Positions 24,891 to 33,781 of a stretch of 64,000 nucleotides of DNA are shown piece after piece. The notes under the pieces are model-generated. The model did no database searches and was not told where the DNA came from. It was given only the letters and a program-made list of their open reading frames with translations. This DNA is from UBA4877 sp002399345. Lineage in GTDB: Bacteria > Bacillota > Thermoanaerobacteria > Thermoanaerobacterales > UBA4877. Position 1 is the first letter of the stretch. Every line of letters starts with the position of its first letter. The DNA lies in assembly GCA_036752905.1 (NCBI GenBank), contig DAIORT010000002.1:1-64000 (forward strand), read 5' to 3'. A program made the position numbers and the translations under genes.

Positions 24891-25472
24891 ATGTACAAGC
24901 ATTTATTACACGTAATTAAAAGTAAGGCGGTGAGTCGCATTTCGCAGCTTAAATTGATCAGGCAAGCTCAAAAAGGTGATACGGATGCCTTGGAAACAAT
25001 TATTAACCATTATTATGACAATATCTTTTCCTATTTATATCGCAATACCGGAGATAAAGCTATTGCGGAGGATCTGACACAGGATGTCTTTTTAAAGTTG
25101 GTAAATGCGCTTGCCGGTTACCGACCTGTGGGGAAATTTTCTAATTTCGTTTTTACCATTGCAGTTAATGTAAGGAACGACTATTACAGAAAGAATAAAT
25201 TATCTATTCAGGAGTATGATCTTTTAAATGTGGATGCAGGAGTGGATATTGAAAAGATTTTAATCCGGAAGGATCAAAGCAGTCGGTTGAAAGAAGCAAT
25301 ACAGAAGCTGCCCGATGCACAGAAAGATACGATATTGCTTCGATTCTTCCACGATATGAAAATCAAAGACATTGCCAAAATAACAAGTACAAATCCTTCA
25401 ACTGTAAAATCACGGGTCAGTAACGGATTGAAAAAACTTAAATCATTATTATCGGAGGTGGATACACATTGA
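24891..25472 (+). CDS. ECF-type RNA polymerase sigma factor
   Basis: 193 aa from ATG 24891; a GTG at 24870 and another at 24930 are also possible because no clear RBS decides. Region 2 at about residues 25-90 (LIRQAQKGDTDALETII, AEDLTQDVFLKLVNAL) and region 4 HTH at about 130-185 (AIQKLPDAQKDTILLRFFHDM, STVKSRVSNGLKKLK) are clear. It heads a cluster with a membrane protein, ABC ATPase and permease, with the next start overlapping its stop. No classic anti-sigma is annotated; the next membrane protein could act as one. Promoter target unknown, autoregulation likely. Confidence 0.87.
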   Translation: MYKHLLHVIKSKAVSRISQLKLIRQAQKGDTDALETIINHYYDNIFSYLYRNTGDKAIAEDLTQDVFLKLVNALAGYRPVGKFSNFVFTIAVNVRNDYYRKNKLSIQEYDLLNVDAGVDIEKILIRKDQSSRLKEAIQKLPDAQKDTILLRFFHDMKIKDIAKITSTNPSTVKSRVSNGLKKLKSLLSEVDTH

Positions 25473-26215
25473 AACAAAACAAACCCCATCAAAAATTTAC
25501 TTCCATGTTTCCCGTCCCCGAAACGGATGCTGAAAAAAAACAGGCTATCATTGATAAAGCGAAAAAACTCTTGACTTTGAATACTAAATATACCGGTGCG
25601 CAATTAAACTTTGTAAAGTACCAGCTTCTAAGCATTTCTAAGATCTTTTGGGTATTACAATTTTTCTGTTTTGTATATTTGCTTCTTAATAGTTCGTCGG
25701 CGAAAGGGATGGATGATATTCAAATTCTTTTTTTGACTATTGTACCTATCATGACATTTTATATTTTGCCTGAGATGCTGAAATCCCGGATTTATCATAC
25801 AAGCGAAACAGAGGCGGTTTGTTTTTATAGCCCGGAAAAGGTAATTGCCACAAAGATGGTATTAATAAGCTTAAGCAATATTTCGGTTATCAGTGTGGCA
25901 TCCCTGATATGTGGCTTCAATCTGCAATTTAATATCGGTGAATTACTCTGCAGGGGCTTTATTCCATTTAATATTTCGGCTGCTTTATCAATGATTGTAT
26001 TTAACTTTTTTAGAATAAAATCATCCTATGCCATGTTATCCGTTTCCACCGTATTAACGGTGGCGTTAATCCAGCTGCGCTATACAACTATTTTACTAAC
26101 AGATGCGTGGTTTGCTGTATTTATTGTAAGTTTATTGTTTGTAACATTGGCGGTAACGATTACTAAAACCCGGTTTGGGAGAATAAGGGAGGTGTATTAT
26201 GAGGCTGAATATTAA
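25469..26215 (+). CDS. Multi-spanning membrane protein, possible anti-sigma or ABC accessory
   Basis: 248 aa, TTG start overlapping the sigma stop with GGAGGTGG upstream. A soluble N-terminal stretch of about 60 residues (charged, AEKKQAIIDKAKKLL) is followed by about six hydrophobic segments. There is no recognised catalytic motif. An N-terminal cytosolic domain directly after an ECF factor is compatible with an anti-sigma role, but the zinc-binding H-x3-C-x2-C motif of common anti-sigmas is absent. Equivalent genes accompany ECF/ABC units in other Firmicutes; the role is unassigned. Confidence 0.6.
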   Translation: MKQNKPHQKFTSMFPVPETDAEKKQAIIDKAKKLLTLNTKYTGAQLNFVKYQLLSISKIFWVLQFFCFVYLLLNSSSAKGMDDIQILFLTIVPIMTFYILPEMLKSRIYHTSETEAVCFYSPEKVIATKMVLISLSNISVISVASLICGFNLQFNIGELLCRGFIPFNISAALSMIVFNFFRIKSSYAMLSVSTVLTVALIQLRYTTILLTDAWFAVFIVSLLFVTLAVTITKTRFGRIREVYYEAEY

Positions 26216-27077
26216 AAATTTGACGAAAAGATATAAAGACAAGGTGGCGGTAGATGACCTCTCCGTTTCCCTTCAGTCAGGTGTATATGGTCTGTTAGGA
26301 CCCAACGGTGCGGGGAAAACCACTTTGATGCGTATGATTTGTGACCTTAGCAGGCCGGATGAGGGAGGAATTTTTTATAATGGGCAGCCAATCCGGAAAT
26401 TAGGAGAAGAGTACCGTAAGGTTTTAGGGTATCTTCCACAAAATTTTGGTTATTACCCAAGCTTTACTGTGCGGAGATACATGGAGTATCTTGCATCTTT
26501 AAAGGGATTGAATCCTAATTTTAGTAAAAGGAAAATTGATGAGTTGTTGGAAACGGTGGGATTGGCTGAGTATAGCCAGGAAAAAATTTCCTCCCTGTCC
26601 GGGGGTATGCGGCAGCGCCTGGGGATTGCCCAGTCGATGCTAAACGAGCCGGATATCTTGATTTTGGATGAGCCGACTGTCGGACTTGACCCATCTGAAC
26701 GTGTAAGGTTTAGAAATCTGATCAGCACATTTTCGCAGGATAAGATTACGATTTTGTCTACCCACATCGTTTCCGATGTTTCTTACATTGCCGATGAGAT
26801 CCTGCTGGTACAGCAAGGAAAGCTGCGCTATCAAGGCAACGTTCAGCAAATAACTTCAGGCGTACGGAATAAGGTTTGGGAGGCTCTTGTAGAGAATCAG
26901 CAGGCTGATGTGGCTAAAGAACAATTTGTTATAAGCAATATACATCACACCACCCGGGGAACCGTAATGCGTATCATTTCCGACAGTTGCCCATTCCCTG
27001 GTGCAAAGGTTGTAGAACCTACCTTGGAGGATGCCTATCTTTATTACACGGGAGAGGAAAGCGGTGAACAGCTATGA
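26199..27077 (+). CDS. ABC transporter ATP-binding protein
   Basis: 292 aa. Walker A GPNGAGKTT near residue 34, Q-loop YLPQNFGYYP near 75, signature LSGGMRQRLGIAQ near 134 and Walker B ILILDEPTVGLDP near 156, then the His of the H-loop (LSTHIVSD near 188). A C-terminal extension of about 80 residues is typical of exporters of the CcmA/bacitracin-type group. ATG start with GGAGGTG upstream, overlapping the membrane protein by 17 bases. Pairs with the permease next door. Confidence 0.93.
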   Translation: MRLNIKNLTKRYKDKVAVDDLSVSLQSGVYGLLGPNGAGKTTLMRMICDLSRPDEGGIFYNGQPIRKLGEEYRKVLGYLPQNFGYYPSFTVRRYMEYLASLKGLNPNFSKRKIDELLETVGLAEYSQEKISSLSGGMRQRLGIAQSMLNEPDILILDEPTVGLDPSERVRFRNLISTFSQDKITILSTHIVSDVSYIADEILLVQQGKLRYQGNVQQITSGVRNKVWEALVENQQADVAKEQFVISNIHHTTRGTVMRIISDSCPFPGAKVVEPTLEDAYLYYTGEESGEQL

Positions 27078-28342
27078 GATTTGAACTGTATAAAATTTTT
27101 AAGAAAAGAGTTGTCTTGATCTTAATTTGTGTAGGACTGGTTTGGGGATTGTTTTCCGCACTTCAGCCAGCACTTGAGTACACTACTTATACCGAGCAGA
27201 TGGATAAGCTGACCGGGATTAAAGCAATACGATACGATCGGGATTTGCAGAATAAATACGCCGGTCGTTATTCAATGAAGGAGCTTAAATCACTTTATAA
27301 AAAGGAAGAGGATATTTATAACAATCAGGAATATCAGCGGCCTGAAGACGAGGACGGTGGGTATTCTTATTCCGATGCCTCAGGAAATACAACTTCGCTT
27401 ACGGACGAGGCGTACTATAAACATCTTAACCGCTATAATGTTATATCTCTTGTTGGATCACGAACCTTTTACAATCCAAGATTTGTTAAGGATCTCATAG
27501 CAACGGGAGATTTGACCGAATTCTACCTCGGATCTATCGTTCGCTATCCGGGGGAAGAAAAACTAATTCCTTCTCCTGATTCGAGTACCCCTATAGTCAA
27601 AAAACTTGTGGAGTTGTATGACGACTTGCAGTATCCATTTAAAGGTGCTTACATAAATGGATGGGAGGATTTTTTCAATACGATTCCCGTATTCTTTCCA
27701 TGGATGGTTGGGCTGATCATTGTGATCGGCATTGTTCCAATGTTTGCGGAAGAAACCAGCTCCGGTTCCGACAAGGTGCTGCTTACGACACGTTACGGCA
27801 AGACACGTATGATTCGGGATAAAATAGCGGCCGGTTTTCTTTATGCTTCCTTTGTATTTTTGCTGTTTGCGGTATTTTTTATTGCCCTTTATACCGGTAT
27901 ATATGGAGCATCCGGATTAAGTGCCTCCATACAATTACTAGGTCATTGTAAACTATCGCCATATGATATGTCGATTAACCAAGCATTGATAGGATGGGTA
28001 CTTTGGGGGTGGCTGGCGGCATTAATGATTTCAGCCGAGACAATGCTGTTTTCTTCATTGGCTTCCAATACATTTGCTGCCTTAATACCTTCTTTTATTG
28101 TTTACATCGTGCCTATGATGGGCTTTGCTGAGATTTCTCCTAAGCTGCACAGGGTATTGCAATTGCTTCCGGTAAATATAATTGGCGATGTAGACCGGTT
28201 ATTCAGTATGCCGGACTATTATACAATATTCGGTTCGCTGGTTGAAAAAAAGATACTTATTGTTTTTGTAGGTATTGCGGCAGTCATAATTTGTTCACTA
28301 TTGTCTGCGGTGATTTTTAAGAAAAAGGAAGCATCTAATTAA
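27074..28342 (+). CDS. ABC-2-type transporter permease
   Basis: 422 aa, overlapping the ATPase gene at ATGA. A first membrane helix (about residues 12-30) is followed by an extracytoplasmic domain of about 170 residues rich in Tyr and acidic residues, then five to six more helices from about 210 to the end. This ABC-2 layout fits export or membrane-protection systems rather than import. The substrate is not visible from sequence. A strong terminator follows at 28405. Confidence 0.78.
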   Translation: MRFELYKIFKKRVVLILICVGLVWGLFSALQPALEYTTYTEQMDKLTGIKAIRYDRDLQNKYAGRYSMKELKSLYKKEEDIYNNQEYQRPEDEDGGYSYSDASGNTTSLTDEAYYKHLNRYNVISLVGSRTFYNPRFVKDLIATGDLTEFYLGSIVRYPGEEKLIPSPDSSTPIVKKLVELYDDLQYPFKGAYINGWEDFFNTIPVFFPWMVGLIIVIGIVPMFAEETSSGSDKVLLTTRYGKTRMIRDKIAAGFLYASFVFLLFAVFFIALYTGIYGASGLSASIQLLGHCKLSPYDMSINQALIGWVLWGWLAALMISAETMLFSSLASNTFAALIPSFIVYIVPMMGFAEISPKLHRVLQLLPVNIIGDVDRLFSMPDYYTIFGSLVEKKILIVFVGIAAVIICSLLSAVIFKKKEASN

Positions 28343-28699
28343 TTTACTTAACGTTTTTAAAACGACCTGATACCTGAAGGAGAGTGTTCGCATTATCTTA
28401 ATGGCTGCATTTTGTTGGATATGAGCCAATGAAATGCAGATTTTTCATATATAATATGGCAATAGTGCCCAAGTGGGTGATTTGATTGATTAATTCGACG
28501 CTGCGATATATAATATATATGATAATTAGTTGACTAAGGATTTAAAATTCATATCTATTAAATACAGTATGTGCATATAAATCCCTACTGGACAATCAGT
28601 TAATTGATTGTATACATTTCAAAACTCTGTATTCGCCATGTATCCCGATGATATTAAAATCCGATATAAATGTAAATACATTTATATTTTGCAAAGGGG
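28343..28699 (+). other. Intergenic region between the ABC permease and the PocR/AraC regulator
   Basis: No ORF with an RBS. It holds the terminator at 28405-28446 and AT-rich sequence with several TATAAT-like boxes (for example around 28500-28525) that may form the regulator's promoter, but no clearly spaced -35/-10 pair stands out. Confidence 0.5.
28405..28446 (+). terminator. Rho-independent terminator after the ABC transporter operon
   Basis: Outer stem CTGCATTT / AAATGCAG and inner stem TTGG / CCAA around ATATGAG, followed by ATTTTTC. Confidence 0.82.
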
Positions 28700-29791
28700 G
28701 TGATCAGACTGAAAGACAAATTTCCGGATTTGACCTATATAATAAACGCAAACAATTTTCAAAGGATTCAAGATGCAATATCAAAGGTAGCAGGGACATC
28801 TCTACTGACTATAGATTATAAAGGGAAACCTATTACAAAACACAGCAACTGCAGTGATTTCTGTAAATTCGTAAGATCTGACGGCAAATACTCCAGACTA
28901 TGTGAAAAATGCGACTCGAGAGGAGGGTTGGAAGCGGTTCGCCTGCAGCATCCTTATATATACATATGTCACATGGGACTGTTAGTTTATGCCATACCCA
29001 TAATTGTAGACGGTCAGTATTTAGGTGCTTTAGTAGGCGGTCAGGTATTTTTAAGAGAAGAGGATATAGAAAAAAAAGACCTGGAGTGGATATTTGAGGA
29101 TCGTTTTATAAAAGAGAGGTTGTTTGATAATAAGGAGATTAAAGGCACATACAAAAGAATTCCAACAGTTTCACTCAGTAGAATTAAATCAGTTGCCAAC
29201 ATGATATCTATTATAAGTAACTATATAGTAGAGGAAGCTCTTTTAAAAATAAAATTAAATGAAATGAATGAAGAAATTCTAATGACAAACAGAAATAGGA
29301 GCACAGAAGAGGTTTTATTAAAATCAAAACTAAATGAAATGACAGAAATAATATCAATGGCAAATAGTAATACGGATATGGCGAATATGAACATAATGAA
29401 GAGAGGAAATAATAAAGACTACGAAGAGGTGGAAACACATGGGCAAAAGGATAATTTGATATTGAGACCGGCCATTGATTATATTCAAAATAACTATTGC
29501 CGCAATATATGCCTTGATGAGATGGCAACCCTATGTAATATAAGTTCTAGTTATTTTAGCAAGCTCTTCAAGAAGATAACCGGTGAAAACTTCTCCAACT
29601 ATATAAATAAACTCAGAATGGAAAAAGCGAGACAACTTCTTGAAACATCTAATATTTCTATTAAAGACCTTTCTATCGATCTGGGATACGAGGATTGCGC
29701 ATATTTTGTAAAGGTGTTTAAAAAGATAGTTGGACTTACACCGACTTCATACAGACAACAATATATAACTAAATACTACAAGGACAAGTAA
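28700..29791 (+). CDS. PocR-domain AraC-family transcriptional regulator
   Basis: 363 aa. N-terminal PocR ligand-sensing domain (about residues 10-180) with a cysteine cluster (SNCSDFC, then CEKCDSRGG), a middle linker with an internal duplication (EEALLKIKLNEM and EEVLLKSKLNEM about 30 residues apart), and a C-terminal AraC HTH of about 100 residues (IDYIQNNYCRNICLDEMATL ... YFVKVFKKIVGLTPTSYRQ). PocR sensors respond to small metabolites in other systems. The start is uncertain: GTG 28700 lies within the best RBS (AAAGGGGGTGATC), and CTG 28709 would be better spaced. Located 176 bases before the GrdE/GrdB-like genes on the same strand, it is the likely local activator. Confidence 0.85.
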   Translation: MIRLKDKFPDLTYIINANNFQRIQDAISKVAGTSLLTIDYKGKPITKHSNCSDFCKFVRSDGKYSRLCEKCDSRGGLEAVRLQHPYIYICHMGLLVYAIPIIVDGQYLGALVGGQVFLREEDIEKKDLEWIFEDRFIKERLFDNKEIKGTYKRIPTVSLSRIKSVANMISIISNYIVEEALLKIKLNEMNEEILMTNRNRSTEEVLLKSKLNEMTEIISMANSNTDMANMNIMKRGNNKDYEEVETHGQKDNLILRPAIDYIQNNYCRNICLDEMATLCNISSSYFSKLFKKITGENFSNYINKLRMEKARQLLETSNISIKDLSIDLGYEDCAYFVKVFKKIVGLTPTSYRQQYITKYYKDK

Positions 29792-29967
29792 TTTTTGTCA
29801 GTAAAATTATATATGAAACTACAATCATTCAAAAAAGTAAATGATTTATTACATTAACATAGTAAGATATTGCAATGTATATTGATCACCGTTCTGTTAA
29901 AATTTAATTACAGACTTAATTATGGTGTAAATTAGGTTTGTAAAAATAAAAGAAGGAGATGTGAATC

Positions 29968-31242
29968 ATGGGTAAACGTTTGCAGATCGATTATATCGAT
30001 GTTAAAAAGGTTCAATTCGGAAGTAAGTCCGGGTTGGCCGGCGGTGTGTTAACAGTCAATAGAGATGAGCTTTATAACCTTATTAACAACGATTTGTTTG
30101 CATGGCTAAATATCGAGCTGGTCTGCCCTGGCGAGAGCTGCCGGATGTTGTCGGTGCATGATATTATGCAGCCGCGCTGTAAAAAGGAACATCCGGAGGA
30201 GTCTTATCCGGGTATCTGGGGCAAGCTGGCACCTGCTGGCGAGGGCGAAACGATAGCTCTCAGGGGTGTGGTCGTTTCAGATATCTACTATGCCAAGTGT
30301 AACATAAAGTATTATTTAGATGTAGGTGGCCCATGTGCAAAGTATAGTAATTTTTCTCGGCACTATCATATTGTTATTGATGCCGCACCGGCTGAAGGCG
30401 TCAGTGATTTAAGCTATGCTCGGGCGTTAAAATATGCTTCCCTGACAGCAAATGTCTATTTGGCTAAGCTGGGTATTGATTTAAAACCGGATGAGACAGA
30501 GGTCTTTGAGCTGGGACCGGTTGGACCGGGTAAAGATGGTAAGCCCTTGCCAAAGGTTGCATACTTTGTTACGCACATGGCCTCACATGATACCTGGAAT
30601 ATATTGTATTATGGGCAGAGCGCACTTAATTTCCTACCTATCATTGTTCAGCCTACCGAAGTTTTAGACGGAGCATTTTTATGGCGGTATTGGGAATGCA
30701 ACTATTATCTGCAGAATGAACTCTATATAAAGGAACTTATGAAGCGTCATGGTAAGGACCTTGAATTTGTAGGGGTTGTTTTTGCAAATAACGTCATGAA
30801 AATCCAAGGAAAGGACACCATGGGAATGATTGCGTCTACATTATGCCGGGACACCTTAAAAGCTGACTGCGTTGTGGTAAATAAATCGGGTATGGGGCAC
30901 TGCCAGCTTGATTCGGCTTTGGCTTTTAACTGGATGGAAAAGATGGGTATGACCTGTGTGATGAATCAATCCGCTGTTTCCAATGATCGTCCTGGTGACA
31001 TGCTGGTTATTTCCGATCCAAAAATTGATGCTGTTATCAACAGCGGCCGTAATTATACACTGCATCACCCCAAAGTTAAACGGCTGATTGGTGAAAAAGC
31101 CGGGGTACCAAGTTTGGCTGGCATTGATCCCTGGGGACCCTTTGATCACACCACAAATTATGCATATCAGGGAATATGGTCTCAGCTGGGAGATTGTTAT
31201 GTGACTACAGATTCAAATATTCCGAGGAAGGAAGAGGTGTGA
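29968..31242 (+). CDS. GrdE-like pyruvoyl-type subunit of a glycine/sarcosine/betaine/D-proline reductase-family enzyme
   Basis: 424 aa with GAAGGAG upstream of ATG. It resembles GrdE, the proprotein of substrate-specific protein B: an N-terminal beta-domain (QFGSKSGLAGGVLTV near 16-30, LVCPGESCRML near 51-61), the segment PTEVLDGA at about 229-236, and C-terminal KRHGKDLEFVGVVF and AKLCR-like features. Cys244 in WEC lies where, by recalled alignment, GrdE is self-cleaved to give a pyruvoyl cofactor (the processed Cys is near residue 242 in GrdE). The following GrdB-like selenoprotein completes the catalytic pair. Divergence around LDGA (LWRYWEC instead of the glycine reductase sequence) argues for a different substrate. 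Cleavage is inferred, not shown. Confidence 0.82.
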   Translation: MGKRLQIDYIDVKKVQFGSKSGLAGGVLTVNRDELYNLINNDLFAWLNIELVCPGESCRMLSVHDIMQPRCKKEHPEESYPGIWGKLAPAGEGETIALRGVVVSDIYYAKCNIKYYLDVGGPCAKYSNFSRHYHIVIDAAPAEGVSDLSYARALKYASLTANVYLAKLGIDLKPDETEVFELGPVGPGKDGKPLPKVAYFVTHMASHDTWNILYYGQSALNFLPIIVQPTEVLDGAFLWRYWECNYYLQNELYIKELMKRHGKDLEFVGVVFANNVMKIQGKDTMGMIASTLCRDTLKADCVVVNKSGMGHCQLDSALAFNWMEKMGMTCVMNQSAVSNDRPGDMLVISDPKIDAVINSGRNYTLHHPKVKRLIGEKAGVPSLAGIDPWGPFDHTTNYAYQGIWSQLGDCYVTTDSNIPRKEEV

Positions 31243-31245
31243 GCT

Positions 31246-32568
31246 ATGGTTAAAAAGTATCGAGTGGTTCATTATATAAACCAATTTTACGGCGGGTATG
31301 GTGGAGAGGATACGGCGGGTATGGCTATGCTTGTTAAAGAGAAGCCTGTCGGGCCTGGCCTAGAATTGGAAAAGATGTTTGACGGCAAGGCGGAAATTGT
31401 GGCTACCATCATTTGCGGGGACAACAAGATTGCTGAAAACCTGGAGACAATGGTTCCTAAGGTGGTAGAGACAGTAAAAAAATATAATCCGGATTTGTTT
31501 ATAGGCGGGCCGGGATTTAATGCCGGAAGATATGGCATGGCCTGTGGTGCAACTACGGCTGCAGTTGCCGAGACGCTGAAGATTCCCGCTGTTACGGCAT
31601 TATTCGCTGAAAACCCGGGTACTGATATATATAAAGACAGCTGCTATATTCTTGAGACTGAAAACAATGCCAGGAATATGAAAGAAGTCTTAAAGAGATT
31701 AGTTACGTTTTCACTCCGCCTGGTGTCCGGAGAGCCAATCGGGGATGGTAAGAAGGAAGGATACCATGGGAGTGGTCCGGCTGTTGAAATAGATTATTCA
31801 GTGCCTGCACCGAAGCGTGCTCTCAAAATGCTTTTGGCGAAGTATTATAATAAACCATTCAGGACTGAAGTTGTTATGCCTAATCACGAGAAGATCCCGA
31901 CACCGGTGCTTGATAAACCGCTGTCTGAGGCAAAAATCGCACTTGTTACCGATGGCGGCCTGGTGCCGAAAGGTAACCCCGATAATATGGTTGTTACCAA
32001 TTCCACTTGTTTTAAGTCTTATTCCATCAAGGGAAAGGACAGATTGAAGCCGGAGGATTATGAGGTGAGGCATCAGGGTTATAATAATGCCTATGTTCTT
32101 GAAGATCCTAATAGACTTGTACCCGTTGATGCTATGAGAGTCCTTGTGAAGGAAGGATTCATCGGTTCCTTGTTTGATTCATATTTTACCACTGCAGGTG
32201 TAATGACCGGTATGGACAAGTGTAAAAGTTTTGGCGAAGGCATTGCAAAAATATTAAAGGGTAACGGCATTGATGCGGTTATATTGACATCCACATGAGG
32301 AACGAGTTCTCGCTGCGGTGCAGTGATGACAAAGGAGATAGAGCGCTCAGGTATACCCATTGTGCAGGTAACAAACCTGTCGAAGATTGCCGAGGGTATA
32401 GGGCCCAACCGAATATTCCGTGGAAACAGTGTTCTTCATGTATTTGGTGATCCATCACTACCAAGGGAAAATGAGCTCGAATATCGTAAAAATGCTGTTA
32501 TGCAGGCTTTAAAGATGCTTAAAATTGTGCCGAAAGAAGGTAAGTCAATAGTCAAAGAGATTGCATAG
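31246..32568 (+). CDS. GrdB-like selenoprotein with in-frame UGA (Sec351), substrate-specific reductase subunit
   Basis: 440 aa including selenocysteine. Reading from ATG 31246 reaches TGA at 32296-32298 after 350 codons, then continues in the same frame to TAG 32568. The junction reads ILTST-U-GTSSRCGAVM, essentially the recalled GrdB active-site motif TSTUGT.TRCG. N-terminal VVHYINQFYGGYGGEDTA and GPGFNAGRYGMACG features and the approximately 436-residue family length agree. Upstream sequence alone would be a 350-residue truncation lacking the active site. In GrdB the Sec attacks the substrate carbon after pyruvoyl activation by GrdE. It follows the GrdE-like gene by three bases. A candidate SECIS lies just downstream of the UGA. 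Substrate unknown. Confidence 0.9.
32299..32331 (+). promoter_or_regulatory. Candidate bacterial SECIS element downstream of the Sec UGA
   Basis: Eleven bases after the UGA a seven-base-pair hairpin TCGCTGC-GGT-GCAGTGA forms (32310-32326, one G-U pair) with GGU in the loop. Distance and a G/U-containing apical loop fit the E. coli-type SECIS bound by SelB. It lies inside the coding region, so codon constraints also apply. Confidence 0.65.
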
Positions 32569-32605
32569 TATGCTGCAATATCAAAATAAAAGGGGGTATA
32601 TCTTT

Positions 32606-33781
32606 ATGGCTGAAATTAATATATGTAAGGATGAAAAAAAGGGACCAATGTATGTAAATGTTGTGGATCCCACTGCAAAGAAAATATGGCCGGCTGAATT
32701 ATGTCAAGACCCGCAAGGCTTTTTTCTAAAGCCGTCTTCAAATCAAAAAAATAAAACAGAGTTGTTTATAAGTCCCGGCTGGATTGATTTACATGCCCAT
32801 GTATATGATGGTGTGGGGCCGCTGCCGATATCACCGGATTCTATCGGATATGACACCGGGGTTCATTATATAGCGGATGCCGGAAGCGCCGGTGAAGCTA
32901 CTATTACCGGTTTCAGGAAATATGTTGCGCCTGCTTTTAAGACTCCTGTAAAGGCCTGGCTTAATATATGCTCGGCTGGTCTGGTACAGATACCCGAAGC
33001 TGCGGATATTGCCGCCATGGATGTGGCAAAAACAGTAAGAGCCGCCCAAGCTAATCGTCCCTTCGTCTGTGGCATTAAAATAAGAGCGGAAAAAACGACC
33101 GTTGGTGCTTTAGGTATACAACCGGTAAAACTTGCGGCTAAAGCTGCACGGGAGGCCGGAGTGCGTCTTATGGTGCATATTGGTCTGCCCATGCCCTGCA
33201 TTGAAGATATACTTGACGTTTTAGCTCCGGGTGATGTTATATCACATGTTTACCATGGCAAATTAAATTCTCCCTGGAATGCCGAGGGTAAGCCCATTCC
33301 AGCAATGAAGAGGGCCTTGGATCGCGGCGTTCTTATGGATGTGGCTCACGGAATAGGCAGCTTCAGCTTTGAAGTTGCAAAAAGAGCAATAGCGGCAGGA
33401 TATCCTCCCTTTACTATCAGCACTGATACTCATATTCTTGGGATAAACGGTCCTGTCTATGATCTTCCTACCACAATGACTAAATTATGTTCCGCCGGAA
33501 TGGATCTTGTGGATGTTATAGAAGCGGTGACTGCTTCACCTGCCGGTATACTGCAATTAGAAAATTGGTGCGATTTAAAGGGAAAACTACACAATGCTAC
33601 ATTATTTAAGCTTAGCACCTCCGCTCCTCCATCCAGAGAATTTATTGACTGCGTCGGTAAGAAGATTTCACCTGAGAAATATATTATTCCTACAGCTATA
33701 ATTAATAAAGACGGTATGAGACAGCTGGACTATCCACCTGAAAATGTAGAGCTGGATATTGACCCGGCAGTACACATATAA
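32606..33781 (+). CDS. Amidohydrolase/dihydroorotase-like metallohydrolase
   Basis: 391 aa from ATG 32606 (AAAAGGGGGT upstream); longer in-frame starts overlap the selenoprotein stop. HxH metal motif in GWIDLHAHVYDG near residue 70, a probable carbamylated Lys in CGIKIRAEK near 155, metal His in MVHIG near 193 and SHVYHG near 215, and Asp in STDTHILG near 275 give a binuclear site of the urease/dihydroorotase superfamily. It resembles the uncharacterised dihydroorotase-like subgroup found in Enterococcus and Aeromonas clusters. It would open a cyclic or N-acyl amide. Directly after the selenoprotein, it presumably supplies or removes an amide group from the reductase substrate. Confidence 0.82.
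   Translation: MAEINICKDEKKGPMYVNVVDPTAKKIWPAELCQDPQGFFLKPSSNQKNKTELFISPGWIDLHAHVYDGVGPLPISPDSIGYDTGVHYIADAGSAGEATITGFRKYVAPAFKTPVKAWLNICSAGLVQIPEAADIAAMDVAKTVRAAQANRPFVCGIKIRAEKTTVGALGIQPVKLAAKAAREAGVRLMVHIGLPMPCIEDILDVLAPGDVISHVYHGKLNSPWNAEGKPIPAMKRALDRGVLMDVAHGIGSFSFEVAKRAIAAGYPPFTISTDTHILGINGPVYDLPTTMTKLCSAGMDLVDVIEAVTASPAGILQLENWCDLKGKLHNATLFKLSTSAPPSREFIDCVGKKISPEKYIIPTAIINKDGMRQLDYPPENVELDIDPAVHI

Noticed and set aside
31246..32298. GrdB-like gene ending at the TGA as a 350-residue protein
   Set aside because: The same frame continues with strongly GrdB-like sequence (GTSSRCG, then RNAVMQALK-type end) to 32568, and the TGA sits exactly at the family Sec position.
29968..32568. D-proline reductase PrdA/PrdB
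   Set aside because: Lengths (424 and 440) and the TSTUGT..RCG motif follow GrdE/GrdB rather than the longer PrdA and shorter PrdB, and no prdC or proline racemase is nearby.
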